Assembly (NCBI GenBank): GCA_020027635.1
Contig: JAHKKL010000086.1
Coordinates: 1 to 7,041 of the forward strand
DNA length: 7,041 nucleotides
Source of the DNA: Gammaproteobacteria bacterium
Lineage (GTDB): Bacteria; Pseudomonadota; Gammaproteobacteria; UBA9214
Direction: 5' to 3'
This document shows, in pieces, positions 1 to 6,124 of this stretch; the stretch's first letter is position 1; each line of letters starts with the position of its first letter. The position numbers were made by a program, and so were the translations under genes. The notes under the pieces are model-generated. The model was not told the DNA's origin. It searched no databases and saw only the letters and a list, made by a program, of their open reading frames with translations.

Positions 1-381
1 ACCTGCTTTGGCGAGCGCTTGTCGTGACAGGTCCTTGCGCCTCGTGAACCGGGCAGCTTGCGGTGGATTGTGCGGCAGATTCAGTGCCTTGGCAATTTGA
101 CTGGCGAGTTCCACAGCGACATCGTCGGTAGCCACTACGCCGGTGAAGGGACATTCGACGTTGGCAGCCAACAGTCGATTGAGCGCCGACGGGTCCTCAA
201 GATCGACATGCAGCCCTTTAGCGATCTCGCTGACCAGTGAAAACCTGCCTTCAGAGGCGACCAGGACACTAATACCCCGGCGCCGTGCCGCTTCAAGATA
301 GGGAACAGTCCGGTAACTGTTTGGTGGAGCGATCAGAAGGAGGCGCGCCGCCTCCCTCGATCCGGCTTGTGTCAGGCACAA
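1..381 (-). CDS. ATP-grasp-type protein, N-terminal part (runs off left edge)
   Basis: Reading the minus strand from about 381 down to 1 gives an open frame of 127 codons with no stop. It contains a Rossmann-like start (RLLLIAPPNSYRTVPYLEAA, then RRRGISVLVAS), a middle segment FTGVVATDDVAVELASQIA, and the stretch LPHNPPQAARFTRRKDLSRQ. The last pattern (L-P-x-N-P-P-x-A then a conserved K) is typical of the pre-ATP-grasp to ATP-grasp junction in carboxylate-amine ligases. The ATP-binding and catalytic parts lie outside the window, so the substrate cannot be named. No ATG or GTG begins the frame: the candidates are TTG at 381–379, directly after a GGTGGAGG stretch, or CTG at 375–373, six bases after GGAGG. 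Both overlap or abut the end of the iron-sulfur carrier gene, so translational coupling is likely. The exact start is uncertain; the frame itself is well supported. Confidence 0.72.
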   Translation of the reverse strand, partial: MCLTQAGSREAARLLLIAPPNSYRTVPYLEAARRRGISVLVASEGRFSLVSEIAKGLHVDLEDPSALNRLLAANVECPFTGVVATDDVAVELASQIAKALNLPHNPPQAARFTRRKDLSRQALAKAG

Positions 382-779
382 CCTCCACCGGCAGCACCAC
401 AGGCACCACAGGTACCTGAACCACCCGTCAGGGCAAAAGCATTGTTGAAGACAAAACTGGCGCCCGACGGACGTTCGACATAATCGATTTCCACGCCGCG
501 CAAGTAATTGAGCGCCACGGCATCGACATAGACGCTGAAGCCGCTCTCCTTGCGCACATAGTCGAATTCAGTCCGCGAGTCAGTGAAGGTCATACCATAA
601 CCCATACCCCCACAACCGCCACCCGACACAAAAACCCGGATGGCCTGCAGATCGGCATCATCGGCCTGGCTGATGAGCTCGGCCATCTTCTCCCGCGCCG
701 CCGGGGTAAGGCTCAGGTCAGTTGCTGCCAGTAGCATGGGGGATTGTATAGCTGCTTGTTGAGTAGCTGTTTGCGTCAT
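372..779 (-). CDS. A-type iron-sulfur carrier protein (IscA/ErpA/HesB family)
   Basis: A 135-residue protein of the HesB/IscA fold, which binds Fe-S clusters or iron and passes them to apo-proteins in the cytoplasm. Family features: LTPAAREKMAELI near residue 24, then VRVF-like strand and SGGGCGGMGYGMTF with Cys56, the D-Y-V-E and SGASFVFNN region around 99–113, and a Cys-rich tail. The start is placed at ATG 779–777 because GAGG lies six bases upstream (789–786); an upstream in-frame TTG at 818 would add 13 residues but has no clear ribosome site. The tail is odd: instead of the usual C-G-C it reads GTCGACGAAGGGCA, giving Cys124, Cys127 and Cys134, so the Cys pair is one residue wider and a further Cys sits next to the end. 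The N-terminus is about 20 residues longer than in typical IscA. Its stop overlaps the next gene. Family assignment is firm; whether it acts like ErpA, IscA or another carrier is not. Confidence 0.9.
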   Translation of the reverse strand: MTQTATQQAAIQSPMLLAATDLSLTPAAREKMAELISQADDADLQAIRVFVSGGGCGGMGYGMTFTDSRTEFDYVRKESGFSVYVDAVALNYLRGVEIDYVERPSGASFVFNNAFALTGGSGTCGACGAAGGGCA

Positions 780-785
780 ATCAAA

Positions 786-789
786 CCTC
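786..789 (-). promoter_or_regulatory. Ribosome binding site of the iron-sulfur carrier gene
   Basis: GAGG on the minus strand, six bases before ATG 779. It decides the ATG over the in-frame TTG at 818. Confidence 0.6.
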
Positions 790-813
790 GTGATCGGTAC
801 GTGCCTTAGAAAT

Positions 814-827
814 TCCAATGAATTGGA
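814..827. promoter_or_regulatory. Palindrome TCCAAT-GA-ATTGGA, possible operator
   Basis: A perfect 6+6 inverted repeat with a two-base centre. It covers the predicted transcription start of the iron-sulfur carrier gene, a usual place for a repressor site. It does not resemble the IscR or Fur consensus, and no regulator can be named. Confidence 0.3.
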
Positions 828-830
828 TTA

Positions 831-860
831 AATATAAACCGTGTTTGTTCCATGTGCCAG
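831..860 (-). promoter_or_regulatory. Putative sigma-70 promoter for the iron-sulfur carrier gene
   Basis: On the minus strand a -10 TATATT (836–831, 5/6 to consensus) lies in an AT-rich stretch, with CTGGCA (860–855, 4/6) as -35 at an 18-base spacing. Transcription would start near 824, leaving a leader of about 45 bases before ATG 779. Prediction by eye only. Confidence 0.4.
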
Positions 861-969
861 CGGACAAGCATAGTGGCAGTCCGGTGTCCGTCCAAGCCTC
901 GATCACAGTCCTGACAAAATTAACAAGAATCACAAAAACCTAGGAACATTTCAGCATTGTACAACTGCT

Positions 970-981
970 TTATCCGGATAA
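970..981. repeat. 12-base perfect palindrome TTATCCGGATAA
   Basis: Self-complementary over all 12 bases, 13 bases upstream of the Fur box. Its right half ends in GATAA, part of a GATAAT (977–982) that faces GTTATC (988–993), so it might belong to an extended Fur-binding region. It could equally be an unrelated operator or chance. Confidence 0.35.
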
Positions 982-993
982 TTGGATGTTATC

Positions 994-1012
994 AATAATG
1001 AGAATTGTTTTC
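994..1012 (+). promoter_or_regulatory. Fur box (iron-responsive operator) upstream of the porin operon
   Basis: AATAATGAGAATTGTTTTC matches the 19-base Fur consensus GATAATGATAATCATTATC at 14 of 19 positions by hand alignment. It shows the 6-6-1-6 hexamer layout AATAAT, GAGAAT, T, GTTTTC. A further GATAAT (977–982) and GTTATC (988–993) lie just upstream. The box overlaps the proposed -35 element of the rightward promoter, so Fur with bound ferrous iron would block transcription. This predicts that the porin, FMN-binding and PepSY genes rise under iron limitation. Confidence 0.68.
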
Positions 1013-1036
1013 ATTTGTATCTTTCTTGGTTAAACT
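1008..1036 (+). promoter_or_regulatory. Putative sigma-70 promoter of the porin operon
   Basis: TTTTCA (1008–1013, 4/6 to -35) and TAAACT (1031–1036, 4/6 to -10) are 17 bases apart, and TGG sits just before the -10. Transcription would begin near 1043, about 40 bases before the porin ATG. The overlap with the Fur box supports the choice. Confidence 0.45.
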
Positions 1037-1066
1037 GTACGCCTTTCTGACACCCACTACCGCCAT

Positions 1067-1072
1067 GGAGGA
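1067..1072 (+). promoter_or_regulatory. Ribosome binding site of the porin gene
   Basis: GGAGGA, nine bases before ATG 1082. It lies inside a five-codon frame (1065–1085, MERSK) whose stop TGA overlaps the porin start as ATGA. Confidence 0.6.
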
Positions 1073-1081
1073 ACGATCCAA

Positions 1082-2362
1082 ATGAAACGTTCATGTCAAT
1101 TGCTGCACCCCCTCATACCGCTCACGCTGGGGTTAATTACGCTCACCGCCTCCGCGGAATCCAAGACCCCAAGTGTCGAGGAGCTATGGAAAATCATCCA
1201 GGCCCAACAGGCCGAGATCGAGTCACTCAAGCGCCAGCAGCAGAGCATCGAACGCAAGGCTGAGACAGCCGGGGAAAAAGCGGTGACCGCCGACCAGAAA
1301 GCCGAGGCTGCCGTGGTCGCCGTCGAGGAATCATCGGCTAGGACCGCGGGCGCTGGCAGCTGGGCCGACAAGACGAAACTCGGCGGCTATGGTGAATTAC
1401 ATTACAACAACCTGGACAGCAAGAAAGAAGTCGACTTCCACCGTTTTGTCCTGACCCTTGGGCATGAATTCACCGACAGCATCCGCCTGTTCTCCGAAGT
1501 CGAGCTCGAACATTCGGTCGTAGCTTCCGATACGAACGGCGAGGTCGAACTCGAGCAGGCCTATCTGGAATTCGATCTGAACAATCGGCATGCGGTCAAG
1601 ACTGGTGACTTCCTCGTACCGGTAGGCATCATGAATGAGACGCACGAACCCCCCACCTTCTACGGGGTGGAACGCAACCCGGTCGAAACCTACATCATAC
1701 CCACCACCTGGTGGGAGGCCGGCGCCGATTTTCACGGCGAACTGGGAAGAGGTTTCAGTTACAGTCTGGCGGGCACCTCGGGTCTTGACGTGGAAACCTC
1801 GGGCAGTGATGCCTTCCTGATCCGCGAAGGACGCCAGGAAGTTGCGGAAGCACAGGCCAACGATGGCGCCTTCACCGGTCGCCTCAAATGGACCGGCCTG
1901 CCGGGGGTCGAACTGGGATTGACCGGTCAATGGCAGAAAGATATCACCCAGGGTGAACTGGGCATCGGTGCAACCCTGCTGGAGACCCATGCCGATATTC
2001 GGCGCGGACCTTATGGCCTGCGTGCGTTGTATGCCCGCTGGGACCTCGACAAGCATAATGTCATCAATAATCCGACCAATCCTGACGCGGTCGGGCGTGA
2101 TGTCCAGGAGGGCTGGTATGTCGAGCCGTCTTACAGAACACAGGTGGGTACAATCCCCGGCGAATGGGGCCTGTTTTCCCGCTACAATGTCTGGGACAAC
2201 AATGCCGGTTCCTCCAACGATACCCGCATGGTGCAGATCAATTCGGGCCTCAACTACTGGCCGATAGCGGATGTGGTTTTCAAATTCGACGTCCAGACCC
2301 AGGATAATGACAGCGCAGAGAATGATAATGGCTTTAATCTCGGCATCGGTTACCAGTTCTGA
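1082..2362 (+). CDS. Outer-membrane porin, OprP/OprO-like, with N-terminal coiled coil
   Basis: A 426-residue outer-membrane beta-barrel that should let small solutes into the periplasm. A signal peptide covers residues 1–25 (basic start MKRS, hydrophobic core PLTLGLITL, cleavage after A-S-A). Residues about 31–60 form a heptad-rich coiled coil (VEELWKIIQAQQAEIESLK) followed by an Ala/Glu/Lys-rich linker to about 92, as in trimeric porins. The barrel starts near residue 98 (TKLGGYGELHYNN) with alternating strands such as HRFVLTLGHEF and IRLFSEVELEHS. The chain ends in GFNLGIGYQF, with the C-terminal Phe expected for BAM-dependent insertion. It is first in a Fur-controlled operon with two redox-type envelope proteins, which hints at import of an iron source or iron ligand. 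The phosphate-selective superfamily is the closest fit by eye; actual substrate is unknown, and no TonB box or plug domain is seen. Confidence 0.85.
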   Translation: MKRSCQLLHPLIPLTLGLITLTASAESKTPSVEELWKIIQAQQAEIESLKRQQQSIERKAETAGEKAVTADQKAEAAVVAVEESSARTAGAGSWADKTKLGGYGELHYNNLDSKKEVDFHRFVLTLGHEFTDSIRLFSEVELEHSVVASDTNGEVELEQAYLEFDLNNRHAVKTGDFLVPVGIMNETHEPPTFYGVERNPVETYIIPTTWWEAGADFHGELGRGFSYSLAGTSGLDVETSGSDAFLIREGRQEVAEAQANDGAFTGRLKWTGLPGVELGLTGQWQKDITQGELGIGATLLETHADIRRGPYGLRALYARWDLDKHNVINNPTNPDAVGRDVQEGWYVEPSYRTQVGTIPGEWGLFSRYNVWDNNAGSSNDTRMVQINSGLNYWPIADVVFKFDVQTQDNDSAENDNGFNLGIGYQF

Positions 2363-2399
2363 TCCCGTGTTTCCGCCTAGCGATGCGATACGCCAATCA

Positions 2400-2427
2400 G
2401 GCGGGGCCCAGAATCCTGTGCCCCGCC
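2400..2427 (+). terminator. GC hairpin between porin and FMN-binding genes (attenuator or mRNA-stabilising stem)
   Basis: GGCGGGGC (2400–2407) pairs perfectly with GCCCCGCC (2420–2427) across a 12-base loop. What follows is CCTTTGCTTG, a poor U-tract, so termination would be partial at best. Placed 37 bases after the porin stop, it could lower expression of the two downstream genes relative to the porin, or protect the 3' end of porin mRNA. Confidence 0.5.
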
Positions 2428-2453
2428 CCTTTGCTTGTCGTATTCACTATTCC

Positions 2454-2972
2454 ATGGCCCTTGTGCTGTGGCTGCTGCTGACCGTCGCCGCAAACACACC
2501 GGCAGAAGGCGTCGACCAGGAACCCGGGGCATTCATCAACGAGGTTTTTGCCGGGAATCCGCCAGCGCCCGAGGTGCTCTGGATAACCCGGTCAATGCGT
2601 GAACCGATAACGGAAATACTGGGACACAATCCGGATGCGCTGCGAGTGCGTTATTGGGGTGAAAAACATCGCACGGCCTGGATACTGGAGGAGATCGGCA
2701 AGGAGCGTCCGATAACGGTGGGCCTTGTGGTCGAGAATGGCCACATGGAAACGGTCAAGGTGCTGGCCTTTCGTGAAAGCCGTGGCTGGGAGGTGCGCTA
2801 CCCGTTCTTCACCGATCAGTTCAAAGGCACCAGACTGACGGGGGAGAATGAACTGGATCAATCGATTGACGGAATAGCGGGCGCCACGCTATCGGTACGG
2901 GCGCTGAAAAAACTGGCCCGCCTCGCACTATACCTGCACAACCAGACACCCATGACCAATGACTCGCCATAA
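2454..2972 (+). CDS. Exported FMN-binding-domain protein with flavinylation motif
   Basis: A small periplasmic redox protein of the FMN-binding domain family (related to the FMN domain of NqrC and RnfG). From ATG 2454 it has 172 residues: a hydrophobic export segment (1–17, ALVLWLLLTVAANTPA), a domain core (about 87–125, with ITVGLVVENGHMETVKVLAF and RGWEVRYPFF), and the motif DGIAGATLS at 139–147. In this family the final Ser or Thr of the D-x-x-x-G-A-T-x-S/T motif carries FMN through a phosphoester bond made by ApbE, so Ser147 is the expected attachment site. No apbE is in the window. ATG 2454 has no clear ribosome site and leaves no basic residue before the hydrophobic core. GTG 2418 would add MPRPFACRIHYS and make a more normal signal peptide, but it lies at the hairpin stem. 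The last 14 bases overlap the PepSY gene. Confidence 0.82.
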   Translation: MALVLWLLLTVAANTPAEGVDQEPGAFINEVFAGNPPAPEVLWITRSMREPITEILGHNPDALRVRYWGEKHRTAWILEEIGKERPITVGLVVENGHMETVKVLAFRESRGWEVRYPFFTDQFKGTRLTGENELDQSIDGIAGATLSVRALKKLARLALYLHNQTPMTNDSP

Positions 2973-3768
2973 GAGAAAACCGGCCCGCGCCAAACTGCTG
3001 CGCTCGCTGTTCCTATGGCATCGCCATATCGGCCTTGCCTCGGCGTTATTTGTCATTCTGCTTGCCCTCACCGGCCTGCTGCTCAATCACACGGATGATT
3101 TTTCCCTGGATTCACGCCATGTACAGTACGGGTTCTTGCTGGACTGGTACGGAGTCAAGGCGCCGGAAACGATGCTCGCCTATACGGCCGGTTCAAGCAC
3201 CGTTACGGAGGTGGGCACACAGATTTACTGGAATACCACGCCCATACCACAGGTGTCGGCACCACTCCTCGGTACCGTAGAAACACACGGCCTGGTCATC
3301 ATCGGCGTCGAGGGGCAACTTCTGCTATTCACCCCCGACGGTAAACTGATCGAACGGCTGGACAACTCGGCCGGAGTCCCCGCCGGGGTACAGGCTTTGG
3401 GACGCAATGCGGCCGGCGATCTCCTCGTCAAGACGGCACATGGGAATTACCAGGCAGACAGCGGTATCCTGAAGTGGCACGAAACAGCGGATAACGAGAT
3501 CAACTGGGCGGTGGCCGCGTCTCCTCCCCCTGCACTGCGGGCGGCCTTGCAGCAGGCGTATCGCGGAACGGGGCTGACCCTGGAACGGCTCCTTCTCGAC
3601 ATTCACAGCGGCCGCATCCTCGGCAGTCGCGGCGTCTATCTCGTGGATGCGGCGGCCCTGTTGTTCCTGTTGCTGGCCAGCAGCGGTTTGTGGCTCTGGG
3701 GCAGGCACCACGCCAACGCAAGGGAGCATCGCAGGATGCGGGCGGCAGCAACCACGCGCCTGAAATAA
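2959..3768 (+). CDS. PepSY-associated transmembrane protein, two helices, possible heme-binding electron carrier
   Basis: A 269-residue inner-membrane protein. A basic N-terminus (TRHKRKPARAK) precedes helix 1 (about 24–43, IGLASALFVILLALTGLLLN) in the WHRHIGL...LTGLLLNH context typical of PepSY_TM proteins. A periplasmic domain follows (about 45–215), then LLLDIHSGRILGSRG, helix 2 (about 225–247) and a basic C-tail. His21 and His23 with His250 and His251 lie at the cytoplasmic ends of the helices; His44 and His216 lie at the periplasmic end. This could ligate one or two hemes. Related PepSY membrane proteins take part in siderophore or ferric reduction, and some pair with flavinylated domains. 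The ATG overlaps the FMN-binding gene by 14 bases, so the two are probably translationally coupled partners. It has two helices, unlike the four of PiuB/FoxB-type reductases. The electron-transfer role is inference. Confidence 0.8.
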   Translation: MTRHKRKPARAKLLRSLFLWHRHIGLASALFVILLALTGLLLNHTDDFSLDSRHVQYGFLLDWYGVKAPETMLAYTAGSSTVTEVGTQIYWNTTPIPQVSAPLLGTVETHGLVIIGVEGQLLLFTPDGKLIERLDNSAGVPAGVQALGRNAAGDLLVKTAHGNYQADSGILKWHETADNEINWAVAASPPPALRAALQQAYRGTGLTLERLLLDIHSGRILGSRGVYLVDAAALLFLLLASSGLWLWGRHHANAREHRRMRAAATTRLK

Positions 3769-3815
3769 AGTTCAGAACCTGATTGGCGACGCCATCGCGC
3801 CGGCCAGCAATAAGG

Positions 3816-6083
3816 TTAATTGCCGGGCCGCACGAGTCTCCCCAATCCACCCTGTACAAGTACACTGTTGTAGAAAGTCCTGATGGCGCGCGGGTCCTCC
3901 ATTGCCCAAACCTGATCGAGCAGATCCCGTGCCTCGGCACGGGCGAAGCTCCTTATCACCCATTTGACACGCGGCAAACTACTGACGGACATGCTCAGGC
4001 TGTCAACGCCCAGGCCCAGCAACGCGAGCACGGCTGTCGGATCACCGGCCATTTCGCCACAGACGCTGACCGGCTTGCCCAACTGGTGCGCCGCATCCAC
4101 CACCTGCCTGATCGCCCGCAGCACTGCCGGATGCAAAGTCTGGTAAAGCCCGGCGACGCGGGTATTGTTACGATCTACCGCCAGCAGGTACTGGGTGAGG
4201 TCATTGGTGCCAATGGAAAAGAAATCCACTCGCTGCGCCATGGCCGCCACCTGGTAGACAGCTGACGGTACCTCGATCATGACGCCGATGGGCGGGCGAT
4301 GCACCTCCATGCCCTCCTCGATCAGTTCACCCATCGCCTGTGAAATGAATGTCATGGCGATATCGATTTCGGTAACCGTCGACACCATGGGCAAGAGAAT
4401 CGTGAGATTGTCGAGTCCGACGCTGGCACGCAGCATCGCGCGCAACTGGGTCAGAAAGATTTCCGGGTGATCGAGTGATATGCGGATACCGCGCCAGCCG
4501 AGGAACGGGTTGTCTTCCTTGACCGGGAAATAGGACAGCACCTTGTCGCCACCGACATCGAGCGTGCGCAGCGTCACCGGCCGCGGCGCGAAGGCTTCCA
4601 GCGCCTTGCGGTATATCCGCAGCTGCTCCTCTTCACCGGGAAACTGCTCGCGGATCAGAAACGGTATCTCGGTACGGTAGAGCCCGACTCCGTCGCTTTC
4701 ACTGTGCATGGACAATTCAATGTCTGAAAACACCAGGCCGGTGTTCAGGTAGAGCGGCACGTGCACACCATCCGGGGTCACAGACGGCTGGTCAGCCATC
4801 TCCTTCAGGCCCCTGGTCAGCTCGGTTTCCTCGGCTTGCAGGCGCAGGAACTCATCGAGCAGCAGTTCTGACGGGCGCACGAAAACCTCGCCACGATAGC
4901 CATCGGCAATCAGTGTTTGCCCTTCCAGGCGCGCCACCGGCAGATCCTCCACCCCCATCACGGCGGGTATACCGAGGGCCTGTGCGAGGATGGCAACATG
5001 CGATGAACTGGAACCACTGGTCGAGACGATACCCGCGAGATGTTCGGTCGGAACCTCGGCCAGTTGTCCGGCGCTGATTTCCTTGCCTACCAGCACCGTC
5101 GAGGAATAGACCGGCCGGTGCGCCGGCCGGTCACTCTGGATATGGGTCACTATCCTGCGACCCAGGTCCCGGATATCGCTGGCGCGCTCGCGCAGGTAGG
5201 CATCCTCCATGGTTTCAAACACCTGTACGTGATCCGCGATAGTCTGGCGCAAGGCACCCGGTGCCCAGTTGCCCTCACGGATGCGTTCCACGGTCTTGCC
5301 GACCAGACTGTCACTGTCCAGCATGAGCAGCAGGGCATCAAACAGCGCAAGATCTTCCGCCGGCAGCGAGCCGGACAACCGATTGGAATAATCCCGCAGG
5401 TCATCCCGGACGGCGGCCACGGCCTCGTAAAAGCACTCGACCTCGGCCTCGATGTCGGCAGCCTTGCGGTCCGGGATGACATCGAGGTTCTGTGGCGGAT
5501 ACACCACCATGGCCTGACCGATGGCCAGGCCCGGCGCCCCCGGCAGACCCCGCAGTGTGACCGAAACCTCGTCCCTGTCCTCCAGCAGTCTGGAAATCTC
5601 GCCGCTGGCTCCCGCATGGGTGATGGCACCGGCAAGCTGTGCCGCCAGGGTAACCAGGAAGGCCTCCTCCTCTTCACCGAATTTGCGATACTCCCGCTGG
5701 CGAACCACCAGGACCCCGAGCACCTTGCGATACTGGATGATCGGCACGCCGAGAAACCCATGGTAGGGCTGTTCGCCCGTTTCAACGATGAACAGATATT
5801 GCGGGTGACTGGGGGCGTCATCAAGGTTGACCGGTTCCTCGCGGTCAGCCACCATGCCGATAAGACCTTTGCCCTTGTCGATGCGTACCTTGCCTATGGC
5901 ATCCTTGCGGAAACCCTCGGTAGCCATCAGGACATACTGGTTGTGCTCGTCATCCAGCAGGTAAACGGAGGCGACATCCACCCCCACATTCACGCGGACG
6001 CGCTGGACAATGATATCCAGCGCCTTCTGCAGGTCGGGAGCCGCATTGACTTCCTGGATGATGCGCCGGAGGATATCCAGCAT
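3816..6083 (-). CDS. ptsP: Phosphoenolpyruvate-protein phosphotransferase PtsP (enzyme I of the nitrogen PTS)
   Basis: A 755-residue cytoplasmic enzyme that takes phosphate from phosphoenolpyruvate and hands it to the HPr-like protein NPr, feeding the regulatory nitrogen PTS. An N-terminal GAF domain (about 1–160; DVASVYLLDDEHNQYVLMAT, GKGLIGMVADREEPVNLDD) sets it apart from sugar PTS enzyme I. A linker and helical NPr-binding region (about 175–320) follow. The swivelling phosphohistidine domain holds GSSSSHVAILAQALGIPAVMG with His362 as the phosphorylated residue. The C-terminal barrel has GVGLYRTEIPFL (466–475), LRTLDVGGDK with Arg506, IEVPSA with Glu604, GTNDLTQYLLAVDRNN (625–640) and the catalytic Cys675 in SVCGEMAGDP. 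All key residues are present and the length is normal for the family. GGAG lies eight bases before the ATG. It follows rppH by 80 bases and is probably cotranscribed. It converges on the PepSY gene. Confidence 0.96.
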   Translation of the reverse strand: MLDILRRIIQEVNAAPDLQKALDIIVQRVRVNVGVDVASVYLLDDEHNQYVLMATEGFRKDAIGKVRIDKGKGLIGMVADREEPVNLDDAPSHPQYLFIVETGEQPYHGFLGVPIIQYRKVLGVLVVRQREYRKFGEEEEAFLVTLAAQLAGAITHAGASGEISRLLEDRDEVSVTLRGLPGAPGLAIGQAMVVYPPQNLDVIPDRKAADIEAEVECFYEAVAAVRDDLRDYSNRLSGSLPAEDLALFDALLLMLDSDSLVGKTVERIREGNWAPGALRQTIADHVQVFETMEDAYLRERASDIRDLGRRIVTHIQSDRPAHRPVYSSTVLVGKEISAGQLAEVPTEHLAGIVSTSGSSSSHVAILAQALGIPAVMGVEDLPVARLEGQTLIADGYRGEVFVRPSELLLDEFLRLQAEETELTRGLKEMADQPSVTPDGVHVPLYLNTGLVFSDIELSMHSESDGVGLYRTEIPFLIREQFPGEEEQLRIYRKALEAFAPRPVTLRTLDVGGDKVLSYFPVKEDNPFLGWRGIRISLDHPEIFLTQLRAMLRASVGLDNLTILLPMVSTVTEIDIAMTFISQAMGELIEEGMEVHRPPIGVMIEVPSAVYQVAAMAQRVDFFSIGTNDLTQYLLAVDRNNTRVAGLYQTLHPAVLRAIRQVVDAAHQLGKPVSVCGEMAGDPTAVLALLGLGVDSLSMSVSSLPRVKWVIRSFARAEARDLLDQVWAMEDPRAIRTFYNSVLVQGGLGRLVRPGN

Positions 6084-6124
6084 AGGTAAGGCTCCGTTAC
6101 GGGGAATCAGGCGCCAGCAACAGC

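Larger units (their letters stand above)
780..1081. other. Divergent intergenic control region, 302 bases
   Basis: AT-rich spacer between the leftward iron-sulfur carrier gene and the rightward porin operon. It holds the leftward promoter (831–860), the palindrome at 814–827, a 12-base palindrome at 970–981, the Fur box at 994–1012 and the rightward promoter at 1008–1036. The stretch from about 861 to 950 shows only a weak CGGAC/GTCCG inverted repeat (861–865 with 879–883). No coding frame is convincing here. Confidence 0.7.

Noticed and set aside
58..240. Plus-strand 60-codon frame at the left edge
   Set aside because: The minus strand carries the ATP-grasp frame over the same bases with recognisable family patterns.
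1397..2056. 219-codon minus-strand frame within the porin gene
   Set aside because: Antisense shadow of the porin barrel region; no motif and no ribosome site.
2271..2453. Upstream extension of the FMN-binding protein to ATG 2271
   Set aside because: This would overlap the porin's last 92 bases in another frame and put 61 non-signal-like residues before the export segment.
3769..3815. Bidirectional terminator between the converging PepSY and ptsP genes
   Set aside because: Only short, interrupted stems (for example GGCG/CGCC, or AACCT with AGGTT) can be drawn and no T-run follows on either strand.
3783..4265. Plus-strand 160-codon frame after the PepSY gene, which might have been a fourth operon gene
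   Set aside because: It lies almost wholly opposite the 3' end of ptsP, whose catalytic Cys and C-terminal motifs are read from the same bases on the other strand.
5040..6089. Long plus-strand open frame (349 codons) opposite ptsP
   Set aside because: It is antisense to the GAF and EI parts of ptsP, which carry clear family motifs. The antisense product has no recognisable domain and is rich in His/Gln/Arg, as expected for a shadow of a GC-rich gene.
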